Source: Amphiduros pacificus (Eukaryota > Annelida > Polychaeta > Phyllodocida > Hesionidae). From it: a stretch of DNA of 64,000 nt. Made by a program: the position numbers and the translations under genes. Of this stretch, positions 54,301 to 64,000 are shown one piece after another. Under the pieces are notes generated by a model that was not told the origin of the DNA, made no database searches, and saw only the letters and a list, made by a program, of their open reading frames with translations. The stretch lies in the NCBI GenBank assembly GCA_949316495.1, contig OX439009.1:13109201-13173200 (forward strand), written 5' to 3'. Every line of letters starts with the position of its first letter. Positions within the stretch are counted from its first letter, which is position 1.

Positions 54301-55359
54301 AATTACATATTGATTTATTCAATAGTTAACATGAAAAAGATAAAAAGCATTTGTTTTCATTAATAATTATATTTCATGTAAAAATAATTATTGTTATTTC
54401 CCTATGAAAATTATTTGTTTTTTTTTATGAATAGTTGTGTTTAGCTCCCGCTGCCCGGGCGGTGCGGGAGCTATGTTATCGGGCTACGTCCGTGTGTGTG
54501 TCTGTCAACAAAAACTTAGACATTTTGTTGTATCTTTTCAGCTAATAAAAGTAGAGGCTCAAAATTTTTACCGCGCATACATCCCATGTAGACCTACATT
54601 AGGATGACCTCATACATGACTATGACCTGATTTTCAGTGTCACTACTTTAAAAATGTTTCCACAATGTTGACATTTCACCAAAAACATTTTCATTTTATT
54701 AGATCATAGGTTTAGGTTGCTAAGCAAATGTTGCAGTGAAGGTTGCCAAGCAACTGCTGCATAGTGGTACTCACTTACATAACCAGCAGCAGCTAATTAA
54801 TAGAATACTTGCTTAGTCACTGGCTATTTTTAGCACTCATGAAAAAGTAGGTCAGCAGCTTAGTCAGGCCACCACCAGCAACTGATCATGTGATGGAAAT
54901 TTCTATAGTCCAAAAGTCAGTTCGTAGATCAGTTAGACAGGCTGTTGAACACGTCATGGAAATTTCCATTCTTCAAAAGTAGGTCAGTAGGTTGATCAGC
55001 ATGAGCTTGGCAGCTTCATCTTTCACAATAGGAGCAGCTGTATTTCTCATCATTTTGAAAAGCAACTGGTGGGAGCATCTGGGGCCTGTCAGCTGCCTTG
55101 TCATATTTAAAACTGATTATTGATACATATTTAACACATTATTTTATCACATTATTTTTCTTTTAGAGGAGAAGGGGGAGACACTACAGAAGAGAGTACA
55201 AGGAAACAACGTCTAGATGCAGTGCGTAGGATATTCCTTAGTACCTATAGTTCAATGATAGACTTTAAAAACAGCCCAGAAAGCAGTGGCATTACAGGAC
55301 TTTTTGACCACTTTGCTGAGAAGGTGGGAATTCGAGGACCCCGAAGTACACCCATCTGA
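45356..55359 (+). CDS. MTMR14: Myotubularin-related protein 14 (Jumpy), phosphoinositide 3-phosphatase
   Basis: Removes the 3-phosphate from PI3P and PI(3,5)P2; negative regulator of early autophagy in the family. Exons: 45356-45454, 46496-46552, 46819-46916, 47139-47247, 47571-47704, 47921-48040, 48838-48982, 49106-49180, 49295-49358, 49470-49632, 50082-50118, 50245-50309, 50682-50746, 51216-51363, 52758-52904, 54099-54197, 55167-55359. All are GT-AG and all phases match, total 605 aa (human 650). Motifs are KMARCRGRF, HICRGATISGG, YGRSGFDFFFTGG, DLMVEKKKVKFGMNVTSSEK, YPGCEFF, the CX5R active site HCISGWDRT (Cys309, Arg315), FLFGHNFPDRINKGEEIFFF, a Ser/Asn-rich linker (about 395-510), SWQIISGTGS and a conserved C-terminal end RRIFLSTYSSMIDF. 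Exons 13, 15 and 16 have edge-derived repeats. Confidence 0.96.
45890..45930. repeat. Motif pair related to the fold-back element
   Basis: CTTTCCTACTTTGTGTCTTT followed by CCTACATTGTGTC echoes the AGTAGGAA / AATGTAGGAA ends of the element at 32228-32945. In MTMR14 intron 1; may be a tiny remnant or chance. Confidence 0.3.
46925..47095. repeat. Degenerate tandem repeat after MTMR14 exon 3
   Basis: Three copies of a 55-60 bp unit (TATAAGAATTTGAGATTTTT-type followed by AATGTTTTTRGTTTTTG). The array starts about ten bases after the exon 3 donor and fills most of intron 3. Confidence 0.75.
48404..48738. repeat. 21-bp minisatellite in MTMR14 intron 6
   Basis: About 15 units of TGATGTAAACACTTCCATTAA. 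A 6-bp insertion (CGTTAA) recurs after four to five units (near 48553 and 48643), so there is a higher-order period of about 90 bp. Open on the minus strand as a MEVFTSL heptad, an artefact of the period. Confidence 0.93.
50705..50990 (+). repeat. Degenerate copies of the MTMR14 exon 13 end plus donor
   Basis: The exon 13 end (CTCTGAGTGCAATATAGATG, then GTGTTCTTCTGGGTAAGTAG) is echoed at about 50795-50825 (AATGCTCTTCTGGGTAAGTG), 50870-50910 (CTCAGAATGCAATACAGATA, then ATGTTCTTCTGGGGAAGTAG) and 50960-50990 (GGCTCAGAGTGCAATAT). Only the second keeps a GTAAGT donor. An old, eroding array. Confidence 0.8.
51490..52215. repeat. Polypurine 22-bp minisatellite in MTMR14 intron 14
   Basis: About 33 degenerate units of ACAGGTAGAGGAAAGGTAGG followed by AG. 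Over about 720 bp the plus strand is almost wholly purine plus T, with few C. The three long minus-strand frames (SSTCLLPFLYLSPTF repeats) are artefacts. It contains many GGTAGG and AGGTA steps. Confidence 0.93.
52874..53310 (+). repeat. 40-bp array made from the MTMR14 exon 15 end and its donor
   Basis: Eleven units of ACACCAGGGCTAACTCACCA followed by GCCTGCGGGAG|GTATGTATA. The first unit is the real exon end (coding TRANSPACG) with its donor at 52905. The rest lie in intron 15, nearly identical, in an 80-bp alternation of CACCAGCC and CACCTGCC subtypes. Every unit but the last keeps GAG|GTATGT. In-frame reading past the first donor meets TAA within the unit. Confidence 0.96.
53960..54098 (+). 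repeat. 32-bp array ending in the MTMR14 exon 16 acceptor
   Basis: Four units of TCTGGTTTGAGCTGTTGTGA followed by TGTTCGGGGCTT, then a fifth partial unit TCTGGTTTCAG that is the true acceptor (exon 16 starts at 54099). Earlier units carry TTTGAG or TTCCAC where the real site has TTTCAG, so only the last is a good acceptor. Confidence 0.93.
54430..54700. repeat. Dispersed repeat with TAGCTCCCGC hairpin
   Basis: TAGCTCCCGC (54442-54451) pairs with GCGGGAGCTA (54464-54473) around a 12-base loop that itself holds CCCGGG. The stem is followed by TATGTTATCGGGCTACGTCC and GTGTGTGTGTCTGTCAAC. This looks like the start of a dispersed molluscan repeat. The right boundary is uncertain. In MTMR14 intron 16. 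Confidence 0.55.
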
Positions 55360-57884
55360 TGCTGCCACCTGGTGTGGGACATGGAAATGCTTACACCCAT
55401 CATTGATGCTACGTTTGTGATGGCAATTATTTTGCCTGGATGTTCAAGGGTAAACACATTACTGGGTTTGGCTGGATTTAAACTTTAGGAAGCATTATTG
55501 ATTTTATCAAGTAAAAACAATAGAGGACTTAATTATCCTTTGATCCAAAGGTTAATTTGTTCATAGGGCATAGGTCATTTTGTTAACAAACCTGTTTTAG
55601 GGTTTCAGTTGAATCTTTATTGTAATTAATATTATTATTGTGTGGTTCGGGGAGATATATTGTTACCGTGGTTATGTTCTCTGTGATATGACATCTTAAT
55701 GTCATAGCAAAAGATTCAACTGCTTTACAAGAAATAAGCCTTTTGTTAGTGAAAGTTCATATTTCCAGATGAGATAGACTATAAGTGGGAACATATGATG
55801 TAACTCTGACTTGACCTGAGTCTTACAACAATGGTGCAATTCCATAATTTGACTTTTCGCACCCACCATTTAATGGTATTATGGTTGCATCTAGTCTCAA
55901 ATTTACTGCAATTAAAGCATAGTCTGCACTTTGAAGAAAAGAAAAAAGTGCACTTTTTCCATGACTTCCTGTGCCATGAAAATAGGATGAAATTGTCCTG
56001 ATTGCCAAATGAAATGAGAAAGTGGATTATTTTTATGTCTGTGAAAACTGAGTGAATTTTATTCAGGTGACATTAAAAGGTATATTTAAATTTTCCATAA
56101 AAAAATACTTTAAAAAAAAATCTTTTTCAAAGAATTATTTCTTAAAATCATAGCAGATATATTGCAATAAATGTAAAATTAAAAGTTCTGATTGGTTGCT
56201 ACAAATATAATCTTTGAAAAGATGGATGCCATCAACAAAATTAAGATGGTTGGCATTATCAATAATTTATTTGGAGAAGAATTTTTTACAGTTACAGTTG
56301 CAGAGTTGAAGAGTTCCGGTATGTAGTCTCAATGACAGAAAAAATAAATAGAAAGGCATTCAGCTTGTGCATTACAAAATTTAAGCTCAGCAAATTATTC
56401 CAATACTATCTCATATTTTTTTCATGTTTTTTTTATTGTTTTTCTCAATGACATCTGGTCAACTGATTCCAATTAAGTCACTATTTCTTGAAGCCAATTT
56501 TTTAATATGATTTTAGCATGGTAAAATAAAAGAATTGAACAAGTGTTTTTTTAAATTGTTGCAAAATGACATATTAAATGAACAATAAGGTATGCAAAAC
56601 ACTTGAAGCATACGGTTTCTCTGCTTTCAGGGTCTCTCATTCTTTGAACTTTGTGGTGAGATTTGGTGAGATTTTAGCTCATCCAAGTTGTCTATGTTTG
56701 CCTTGAATGTCCAGGAGACAAGCACTATAATTTATGGCACAGTTCAGATTTTTGTAACCATTGAAGGTTATTGACAGTATTATTAACCCCTTCCTGCATC
56801 TGAAGTTCTGTTATATTGTCCTACTTATCCATACTGTATATATGGTTATTTTTCAGGATATTTCGCTGACGTTAAATTTACCCCTTTTTCACATCTACCT
56901 CCAAAACTTACCCGTAGGTAAATATAGAAGGGCTTTGGTAGATGCTTGTTATCTAACAAAGATAATTGTACTTAATTATATTATCTTTTGCCAATGCAAA
57001 ATGAACGCAAATATTCTGTACTCGAAAATGACTGGTAATGCAGTATGGACATTTGATGTTAGTTAATTTTTGTGTCTTAGCTGTGCCATACTTTGTCTCT
57101 ATTTGACAGGAAACATCTGTGTGATTTGGTAAGCTTGTGCATGAGCTTATTTGATCAATGTTAAACCCCCTCTGATACATGATGCTTTATAGTTGTTGTT
57201 TTTTTTTACTTTTGCGTAATATTGCCTACTTGGTGATTTATACTGAACTTGTGATTTATGTTTACAGAAGCATATTTGTCTGAAAAAGTGCACAGGGATT
57301 GTAAATACATTTTAAAATATATTTGTGAAAAAAAAATCACAAGATTTACTTTCAATTATCTACTTGATTGAAAAAGTGCACAGGACTTGAATATGAAATG
57401 GATGAAAATAAGTATTTGTCTGAAAATTGCAAAGAGCCTGCACTCAATAATTTGTCTTCAAAAAAAGATTTGCAGGGTTTCCTTTCAAATTTGGATTTAT
57501 ATGAAAAGGGCAACTGATTTACATTCAGATATGTATTTGTCTGGAAAAAGTGCACTGGGTTTGGGATTTGAACATGTGTTGACCATTGTCCTGAGGCATG
57601 TGGGAATCATGCTATATGTTTGACAAGTGCAGATCTTTTCCTCTTGCTTGAAATGTCAAAAAGGTCTTGGAATTAGACAGAGAAATGCTCATGCATGTAC
57701 AGTTAAATTTATCTTATTTATTTGAACTTATGATAAATTCTCAACAGTACAAAAACTTTAGTCTAGCGACTGTAAATTATACACTGTAAAATGTTAGTTT
57801 TTTTGTGTTATTTGTACATTGTGTGTATATACTGTATTATAAATATACTTAATCCTTAGAAGGTGTTTGGAGACGGCATGATTA
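55360..57884 (+). other. Probable MTMR14 3' untranslated region and flank
   Basis: No further coding exon. AATAAA occurs at 56166-56171, which would end a UTR of about 0.8 kb; later AATAAA-like sites exist to 60450, so the true end is not clear. CTGCCACCTGGTG at 55364-55376, just after the stop, is another CTCF-like core. Confidence 0.4.
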
Positions 57885-58430
57885 CCTTCAACACATGACA
57901 TGATTTGCATCATGTGATTGGTTATGATAAGGACATATGATTTGCATCATATCATTTGTTACGACATGACTTGCATCATATCATTGGCTATGACATATGA
58001 CTTGTTGTATCATAATTGCTGTAACAAATGACTAGCTTGTATCTTATCATTGGTTATGACATATGACTTGTATCATAATTGCTGTAACAAATAACTTGTA
58101 TCTTATCATTTGTTATGACATATGACTTGTATCATATCATTGGCTATGACATATGACTTGTATCATATTTGCTGTAACAAATAACTTGTATCTTATCATT
58201 GGTTATGACATATGACTTGTATCATATCATTGGCTATGACATATGACTTGTATTTTATTTTTTATTATGATGTATGACCTGCACTATGTCAGTAATTATG
58301 ACAAATGACTTGTATCATATCTTATGTTATGATGTATTACTTAAAACGTATCATTGGCTATGACATATGACATGCATCACATCATTCATTATGACATATG
58401 ACTTGTATCATATTATTGGCTACAATTTTA
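57885..58430. repeat. 31-bp minisatellite (TATGACATATGACTTGTATC)
   Basis: About 17 units of 31 bp, each TATGACATATGACTTGTATC followed by ATATCATTGGC, with deletions in some units. Lies 3' of MTMR14. Confidence 0.92.
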
Positions 58431-59334
58431 GCTCTGAAAGAAGTGTAGTTGGGCATCTGTTAGAAAGGACTGATTTCATAGGAAATTCATATTTTCAAAA
58501 GTTATCCTTTAGGATTAAAAAAATATTCAGTTTCTTCAAACATATTTCTTCCATGCTGTGCAACAGATACTAAATACCACCAGGGGAATTAAAATGGAAA
58601 GGCTAAATGATAAAATATTTATATTTCTTGAACCTCCCAACCTCTGGAGAGTTGACACACTTATGTCAACTTTTTTTGCTCAGAATTCTTTAAATGTATC
58701 CTAAGTAACATGTGAAACAAAAGGTTGGGAGAAACAATTTATTGCACTTTCACAAATAGAAACATATTTATTTTTGACTTGGCTTATTTGTGTTTATGTA
58801 CATATGCTTGCAAGGTTTGGTTCTATGACTTAGACTGGCATCTGAAAGATATAAATTAAACAGGTAATTTTAACAAAAATGCCTTTATTTAACATACCAG
58901 ATTTTGTGTTTTGCATTTCATGCCTTTTGCAATATTCATGATTTTGCAATATTATTGTTTCCTGCCACAAAGACTAATGTCTCTAAATTTTAAAGTCTTT
59001 ATTGATTATCTAACAAAAAATCAAATTCCCACAAATGCAAATCCAATTTAATATGGGCGTGTAAATAAAACTATTCTATGTAGAAATGTGACTTTGATTT
59101 CATGTTTCAGATAAGCTATTGTGTATATGGTAGCACATGAGATATTGCGTCAGTGGATGTTCCAAGAATGACATTATTATGAAAATAAGGCAAAATTTCA
59201 TAGGCTATCTGTTAGAATCACACCCAACTTAATTAACAATGCTGACCTACTTAAGACTTAATTAGGAAAGAAAAGAAATTGTTTGTCTAATATGTTTGTT
59301 TGGGTTAAAAATAGAGTGGATATTTGCTCTTTGG
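58431..59334. other. No gene seen
   Basis: AT-rich, no supportable feature. Confidence 0.4.
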
Positions 59335-59520
59335 CATTGGTAATCAACCAGTAGCTTTGGTAATCAACCTGTAGCCTTGGTAATCAACCTGTAGCCTTGG
59401 TAATCAATCTGTAGCCTTGGTAATCAATATGTACCCTTGGTACTCAACAAGTAGTATTGGTAATTAACCTGTAGCGTTGATACTCAACATGTAGTATTGG
59501 TAATTAACCTGTACTGTAAT
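59335..59520. repeat. 20-bp minisatellite (TTGGTAATCAACCTGTAGCC)
   Basis: About nine units of 20 bp, the last three diverged with period doubling to about 40 bp. Confidence 0.92.
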
Positions 59521-61405
59521 AGTATTTGCGTTATAACACAGGTGTACCCAATGGGGATTTACAAGTATCATGAAAGATCTTTTTCTGAGTTTGTGGGTCT
59601 TAAATGCTCTATACTTTTTTTCTTTGTCAGAAGAATACAGGCTAAGTGAGAATGCTTTTTCTCATGATTTTGTCTGAAGTTTATAATACCCATAGTATGA
59701 CATCTGCTATGTCCTGTAGGATCATATTAAGTAGCAAATTTGAAACATTAAGCTGGTGTCACTGAAGCGTCTCCAGGCCAATCAGGCCATTAGTTTTTAA
59801 ATTCTACTGGCCAACATGTCCGTGAATATTTCTGACGTTTTCTCTTTTTATATTACATTTTCACTGTTTTGTGATATGGACCAGAAGGTTTGACATTTAT
59901 GTTATGGCCAATAATTTTTACAAGAGTCCAATGGATCTGAGGATATCTTAGCCTTTTAGAGGCATTGATCATAATCCATAAAAACTGCACAGTATGTCAC
60001 AGAGTAAGAGATTGTCAGTTTGGATCTGGATGTGAATAAAACCAATGGGGAAGAAACATCACCAATTTCAGGCAACATTGAAATAATATTTGTTACCTTC
60101 CCACCAGAAAAATCTTATTCAGAATATATTTCGTCTCAACATATTTTATGAATTAATGACAAATCTATCATACATTTTGTGAACAATGATTTTTTAAAAA
60201 TAAACAACTTTATATCCAAGGTCAGTGTAAATAACTGGGTATTTTGTGAACATAGTTTCTACTCAAAGATTGCATTTGTCAAGCATGCTGTATGATATAT
60301 ATATAGCAATTGTAAATGTTACTGGTAATTGTTTAGCCTTGCCACCTGCCTATTTATTAATAAAGCTGTGCCCATGTTTTTCATTGTTGGGGCACCACAC
60401 AGCTCATTCAGCATTGTTTGTATAAGAAGGAAGATGATAAATAAAAATATATGTACAAACGTAATTTCTATTTCTCTTAATTTTACATTATGAAAATATC
60501 CACATTATATATGAGACCGGAAGAAAACAGAATCTGAATGAGAAGTCGTCTCGACCCAAGGTAAGATAAGTTTTTTCAAAATAATTTTGAAATAGCAGCA
60601 AGTCCTACATGTTTCGGCCTCTGCTGAGGCCTCGTCAGTTTGAAATCTAGGTTAAGATGTGTAATTTTCTTTACCAGGCTGGTTGGTTGCCATAGGTTTC
60701 CTTTGGGGTACTGTTTTGTTGCTAGGCAAAATTTGTGCACAAGATATTGTCTGGTTTTTCACAGGCAATATCCTGTCTGTAAAATTGGTTGTGGATCTGC
60801 CTGGTGGTGAATCCTTGCCTGGGTCAGTCTGAAAGGGACTGAACTCAGTTGGTACTCGTGTGTATGGGTTTTTAGTGTAGTCCGTCAAGTGGGTGTGAAA
60901 TCAAGGACAGTGGGGTCCTTCTGGTTGAAAGGGACCCATTATATTTCTTACCCTGGGAGAAAGGCAGGCTGAAATATATTGGTCTACCTGTGTCAGAGAT
61001 ACCTGGGTCTACTGGTATCAGAGATATCTAGTTCTACCAAGGGCTACTTAGGAAATACTTAGCTGTATCTCGGATACTTTAGACTACTTTTAAGATACCT
61101 GGGTCAGATATGCCTCACACTTAAAGAAAGGGATCATATTTCCAAGAGAAATGAGAAAAAAACCTGTGATTGGGTGGGGGAACACCCTTTAGAAAAGATT
61201 ATGCCTGTTGTTTAATTGCTCATAATATTTGCAAAGAACTACCAAGGCATTGCCACACCCAACTGAGCACAGGATTATGTTCTGTGGGACACTATTCATT
61301 TCAATAATTTCCTCAACAGGATCACAGACTTATCTGAATTTTGTACAAGTTCTTTGAGACTTGGTGAGAAGCATGGATCAATGTAAGATGAAGGTAAATT
61401 TTGAA
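59521..61405. other. No gene seen; palindromic repeat-end motif near 60608
   Basis: ATGTTTCGGCCTCTGCTGAG followed by GCCTCGTCAG (60609-60638) contains the inverted pair CGGCCTC / GAGGCCTCG, a motif type common at ends of dispersed invertebrate repeats. A loose array of TCAGAGATA / GATACCTGGGTC steps lies at 60980-61100. No coding exon is seen. Confidence 0.4.
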
Positions 61406-61407
61406 AC

Positions 61408-64000
61408 ATTATATATGATATGAGGTTTATTTCCAATATTTCATAATTACATAAGTTCCAATAACAAAGAAAATTATAACAGTACAATTATGAAATAAAG
61501 GAGGTTACCAGAAAGGCTTGGGAGCCTATCGAGCTGGTCACCTGTACATTTAAATATAATAAATAATCATAGTGGTTAACATAAATATTTACATTTTAAG
61601 TAAGGAAAAAGATAATATATCAGTATATTTAAGTAAAAAAAAAACAAAAGAACAATGAAATTTGCACATTATACAATTTCTGTCAGGTTTGTAATGAAAT
61701 CTAATAGTTTTTAATAAGACTTATTTGTAAATTTCTTGTAAAGCTTTTAGTTGAGTTGCATTGTAAAATATCATCATTTATATTATTAAAAATTTTTGCA
61801 CCTAAATATCTGAAGGTATTTTTACCGTAATTTGAGTTAACATTAATGATGTATAGTTTGTTCGAGTATCTTGTATTGATATTATATATTTCATTTCTTA
61901 AAGAGAAATAGTCATTGAATATATTTGGTAACATGCTGTGTCTTTGCTTATAAACAGTTTTTGCAATAGCAACATTTCGCATGTCTTGTACAAGTAATAG
62001 ATTCAGATCTTTGTGTAAAAGTAAAGTTGGTTTGTACCAATCTAAGTTAAAGAGGATTTTTAGGATCTTATTTTGCATTTTTTGTAACATTTCAAAATTT
62101 GTAATTGAAGCGTTTCCATACGTTTCTATGCCATAGTTTATTATTGAATAAACATATGAAAAGTAAAGTTGCTTTTTACACTTATTTGGAACATGGTGTT
62201 TGATTAGTTTAAAGGAGCTAGCAATCTTGGCTAATCTTTGGGATAGGTTTTTGAAGTGTCTTTTCCAGTTAAGATTTTCATCTAGGGATATACCCAGATA
62301 TTTGACATCACTAACTCTATTTATATCAATGTTTCCAATTTTAATAGTGTTACATATATTGGGTACCTTTTTACGACTGGGGTGAAAAATGCAGTAATTT
62401 GTTTTTTTAACGTTTAATGTAAGTCTGTTGGATGAGAACCAGATATAAATTTGTTCCATGGTGGTTTCTGCATCATGTTTTAGATCAGAAATGTTTTTAC
62501 CGGTGAATAGTAAGTTTGTATCATCAGCAAAAAGAAAGACCTTGCAATTTTTTTTAGTGATGGCCATATGGATATCATTTACATATATTAGGAACAGAAG
62601 AGGGCCAAGTACTGACCCTTGAGGAACGCCCATATTAATATTTTTTAGATTTGATTTTGCACTTTGTATTTTGACATATTGCTTTCTATTTGTTAAATAG
62701 TTTTTGAACCATTTCAATGTCGAGCCCCGAATGCCATAATTTTCAAGTTTATGTAGCAATATATTATGATCAACAGTATCAAATGCCTTGGACAAGTCCA
62801 AATAAATTCCTATTGCCCAGAGGCCATTATCTAAAGCCATGTTTATGTCGTCCATAATATCAATAAGGGCCAAGTTTGTTGAATAACCTTCTCTGAAGCC
62901 AAACTGGTAATTGTACAGTAAGTCATATTTAGTTAAAAACTTATATAGCCTATTTTTCATTAATTTTTCTATTATTTTGCTTATGTAGCTAAGAATACTT
63001 ATTGGTCTATAGTTTTCACATAGAGTTTTGTCATCTTTTTTGAACAGTGGATTTACTCTAGCAATTTTTAATATGTCTGGAAAAACACCTTTTGAAAATG
63101 ACAAGTTTATAATGTTAAGTAGGGGCAACTTAATTTCATCAAAAATGTGTTTAAATATCTTTGTTGGAATATCTGAATCTCCTGTCGCTTTCCTGTTATT
63201 TAAACTGTCTATAATTTTATTTAGTTCATTTTCATGTACTGGATTTATAAAGAAACAATTTGGTATGGGATTTGGTAGAAATGAATTGAAGTCTTTAGAT
63301 GCAGGAGGTAATTTGCTTGAGAGTTTTTCACCAATGGTACAGAAAAAATCATTAAAGTGGTTTGCAATTTTATTTCTGTCAGTGGAAATATTACCACCAA
63401 TGTTGATTTTGTCAATAAATTTAGGTTTTTTAACTTTTTGTGGATTTATAATTGGTCCAAATACTTTCCAAAGTTTTGTAATAGATTCTTTTGTATCTGT
63501 AATCAAGTTGTGGAAATAGTTTTGTTGGGCTGTGCTACAAAGTTTTTTTAATAGGTTACTATAATTAGATAGATTAGTTTTATTTATTTGAGATGGATTT
63601 TTTAAATATTTCTTGTACAGTTTACATTTGTAAGCACAACTTTTTTTGAGCCCAGGTGTGATCCATTTCTTGTCTTTAGATCTCTTCCTTGATATTTTTT
63701 GTAGAGGAAAGTACTTTTCATAACCAGATTTTAATATGCTAGTGAACAAATCCATAGACCTATTACAATCTGTGCTTGACTGTAATTCATATAATTCGTT
63801 ATTACTACTCAGAAAATCCTTAAATTTATTAATATTTTCATCACTATGGAGCCTGGTATATGATATTTTATTTTTTTTAGATGAAGAAATATGTTGTTTT
63901 TGACTATAGAACAAAAAGTTTGGTAAATGATCAGAGGTATTTGAAAGCAAATTACCAGAGTTAAATTGTTCATCTATGGTTTTGTGAGAATGTTTAAAAA
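61408..64000 (-). mobile_element. LINE (non-LTR retrotransposon), 3' part with long ORF
   Basis: Carries the ORF at 61701-64000 and a 3' UTR of about 290 bp, ending on the minus strand near GGAAATAAACCTCATATCAT. The 5' part lies outside the window. The absence of any stop or frameshift over 2.3 kb points to a young, possibly recently active copy. Confidence 0.9.
61701..64000 (-). CDS. LINE ORF2: endonuclease end and reverse transcriptase (partial, 5' end outside window)
   Basis: The frame is open from the window edge (KHSHKTIDEQFNSGNLLSN) to a stop at 61701, at least 760 residues. The SDHLPN near the start is the last conserved block of an APE-type endonuclease. RT motifs, counted from the TTG codon at 63950: NYRPISILS (313-321), FGFREGYST (350-358), DLSKAFDTVDH (385-395), GVPQGSVLGPLLFLIYVNDI (441-460), FADDT (474-478, catalytic Asp pair) and YLGISLDENLNW. 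The C-terminal tail ends FTRNLQISLIKNY. APE plus this RT type is that of the Jockey/CR1-like LINEs, which copy their RNA into chromosomal target sites; the exact clade is not settled. It lies downstream of MTMR14 and shows no relation to it. Confidence 0.93.
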   Translation of the reverse strand, partial: FKHSHKTIDEQFNSGNLLSNTSDHLPNFLFYSQKQHISSSKKNKISYTRLHSDENINKFKDFLSSNNELYELQSSTDCNRSMDLFTSILKSGYEKYFPLQKISRKRSKDKKWITPGLKKSCAYKCKLYKKYLKNPSQINKTNLSNYSNLLKKLCSTAQQNYFHNLITDTKESITKLWKVFGPIINPQKVKKPKFIDKINIGGNISTDRNKIANHFNDFFCTIGEKLSSKLPPASKDFNSFLPNPIPNCFFINPVHENELNKIIDSLNNRKATGDSDIPTKIFKHIFDEIKLPLLNIINLSFSKGVFPDILKIARVNPLFKKDDKTLCENYRPISILSYISKIIEKLMKNRLYKFLTKYDLLYNYQFGFREGYSTNLALIDIMDDINMALDNGLWAIGIYLDLSKAFDTVDHNILLHKLENYGIRGSTLKWFKNYLTNRKQYVKIQSAKSNLKNINMGVPQGSVLGPLLFLIYVNDIHMAITKKNCKVFLFADDTNLLFTGKNISDLKHDAETTMEQIYIWFSSNRLTLNVKKTNYCIFHPSRKKVPNICNTIKIGNIDINRVSDVKYLGISLDENLNWKRHFKNLSQRLAKIASSFKLIKHHVPNKCKKQLYFSYVYSIINYGIETYGNASITNFEMLQKMQNKILKILFNLDWYKPTLLLHKDLNLLLVQDMRNVAIAKTVYKQRHSMLPNIFNDYFSLRNEIYNINTRYSNKLYIINVNSNYGKNTFRYLGAKIFNNINDDILQCNSTKSFTRNLQISLIKNY

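Overview
The window is animal nuclear DNA, AT-rich and CpG-poor, with genes split into many short exons by GT-AG introns. The repeats suggest a lophotrochozoan, most likely a mollusc: tRNA-derived SINEs ending in CAAACAAACAAAC, dispersed blocks rich in AAGGTCA half-sites, a hairpin repeat built on TAGCTCCCGC, and many minisatellites. The species cannot be named from the sequence alone.

Layout. Positions 1-26000 hold almost no recognisable genes. This part consists of minisatellites (19-, 36-, 37-, 38- and 48-bp units), SINEs, an AGGTCA-rich 444-bp tandem repeat and unique AT-rich DNA. One small two-exon basic-protein candidate lies at 10741-10933 (minus strand) beside a CpG-containing promoter-like stretch.

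Positions 26000-55400 hold four genes recognised from their protein sequence, arranged as two head-to-head pairs. Pair 1 is EIF4E3 (minus, 7 exons, 216 aa, class III cap-binding protein) and SMIM30 (plus, one exon, 59-aa membrane micropeptide). Pair 2 is TRMU (minus, 8 exons, 391 aa, mitochondrial tRNA 2-thiouridylase) and MTMR14 (plus, 17 exons, 605 aa, phosphoinositide phosphatase Jumpy). All exon boundaries were set by hand and every reading phase closes. The TRMU-MTMR14 intergenic region is only 235 bp and carries an NRF1-type palindrome, an E-box and two CTCF-like motifs. TRMU intron 1 contains a 5'-truncated LINE and a CpG-rich inverted-repeat element. The right end (61.4-64 kb, minus) is a LINE with a long uninterrupted reverse-transcriptase ORF running off the window.

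Main observation. Several minisatellites inside these genes are made from exon edges together with their splice sites. TRMU exon 3 end plus donor is repeated about 20 times (72-bp unit). MTMR14 exon 15 end plus donor is repeated 11 times (40-bp unit). The acceptor of MTMR14 exon 16 closes a 32-bp array. EIF4E3 exon 6 end plus donor is present three times (110-bp unit). Weaker examples lie at MTMR14 exon 13 and EIF4E3 exon 5. This recurrence in three unrelated genes within 30 kb is the feature most worth following up.
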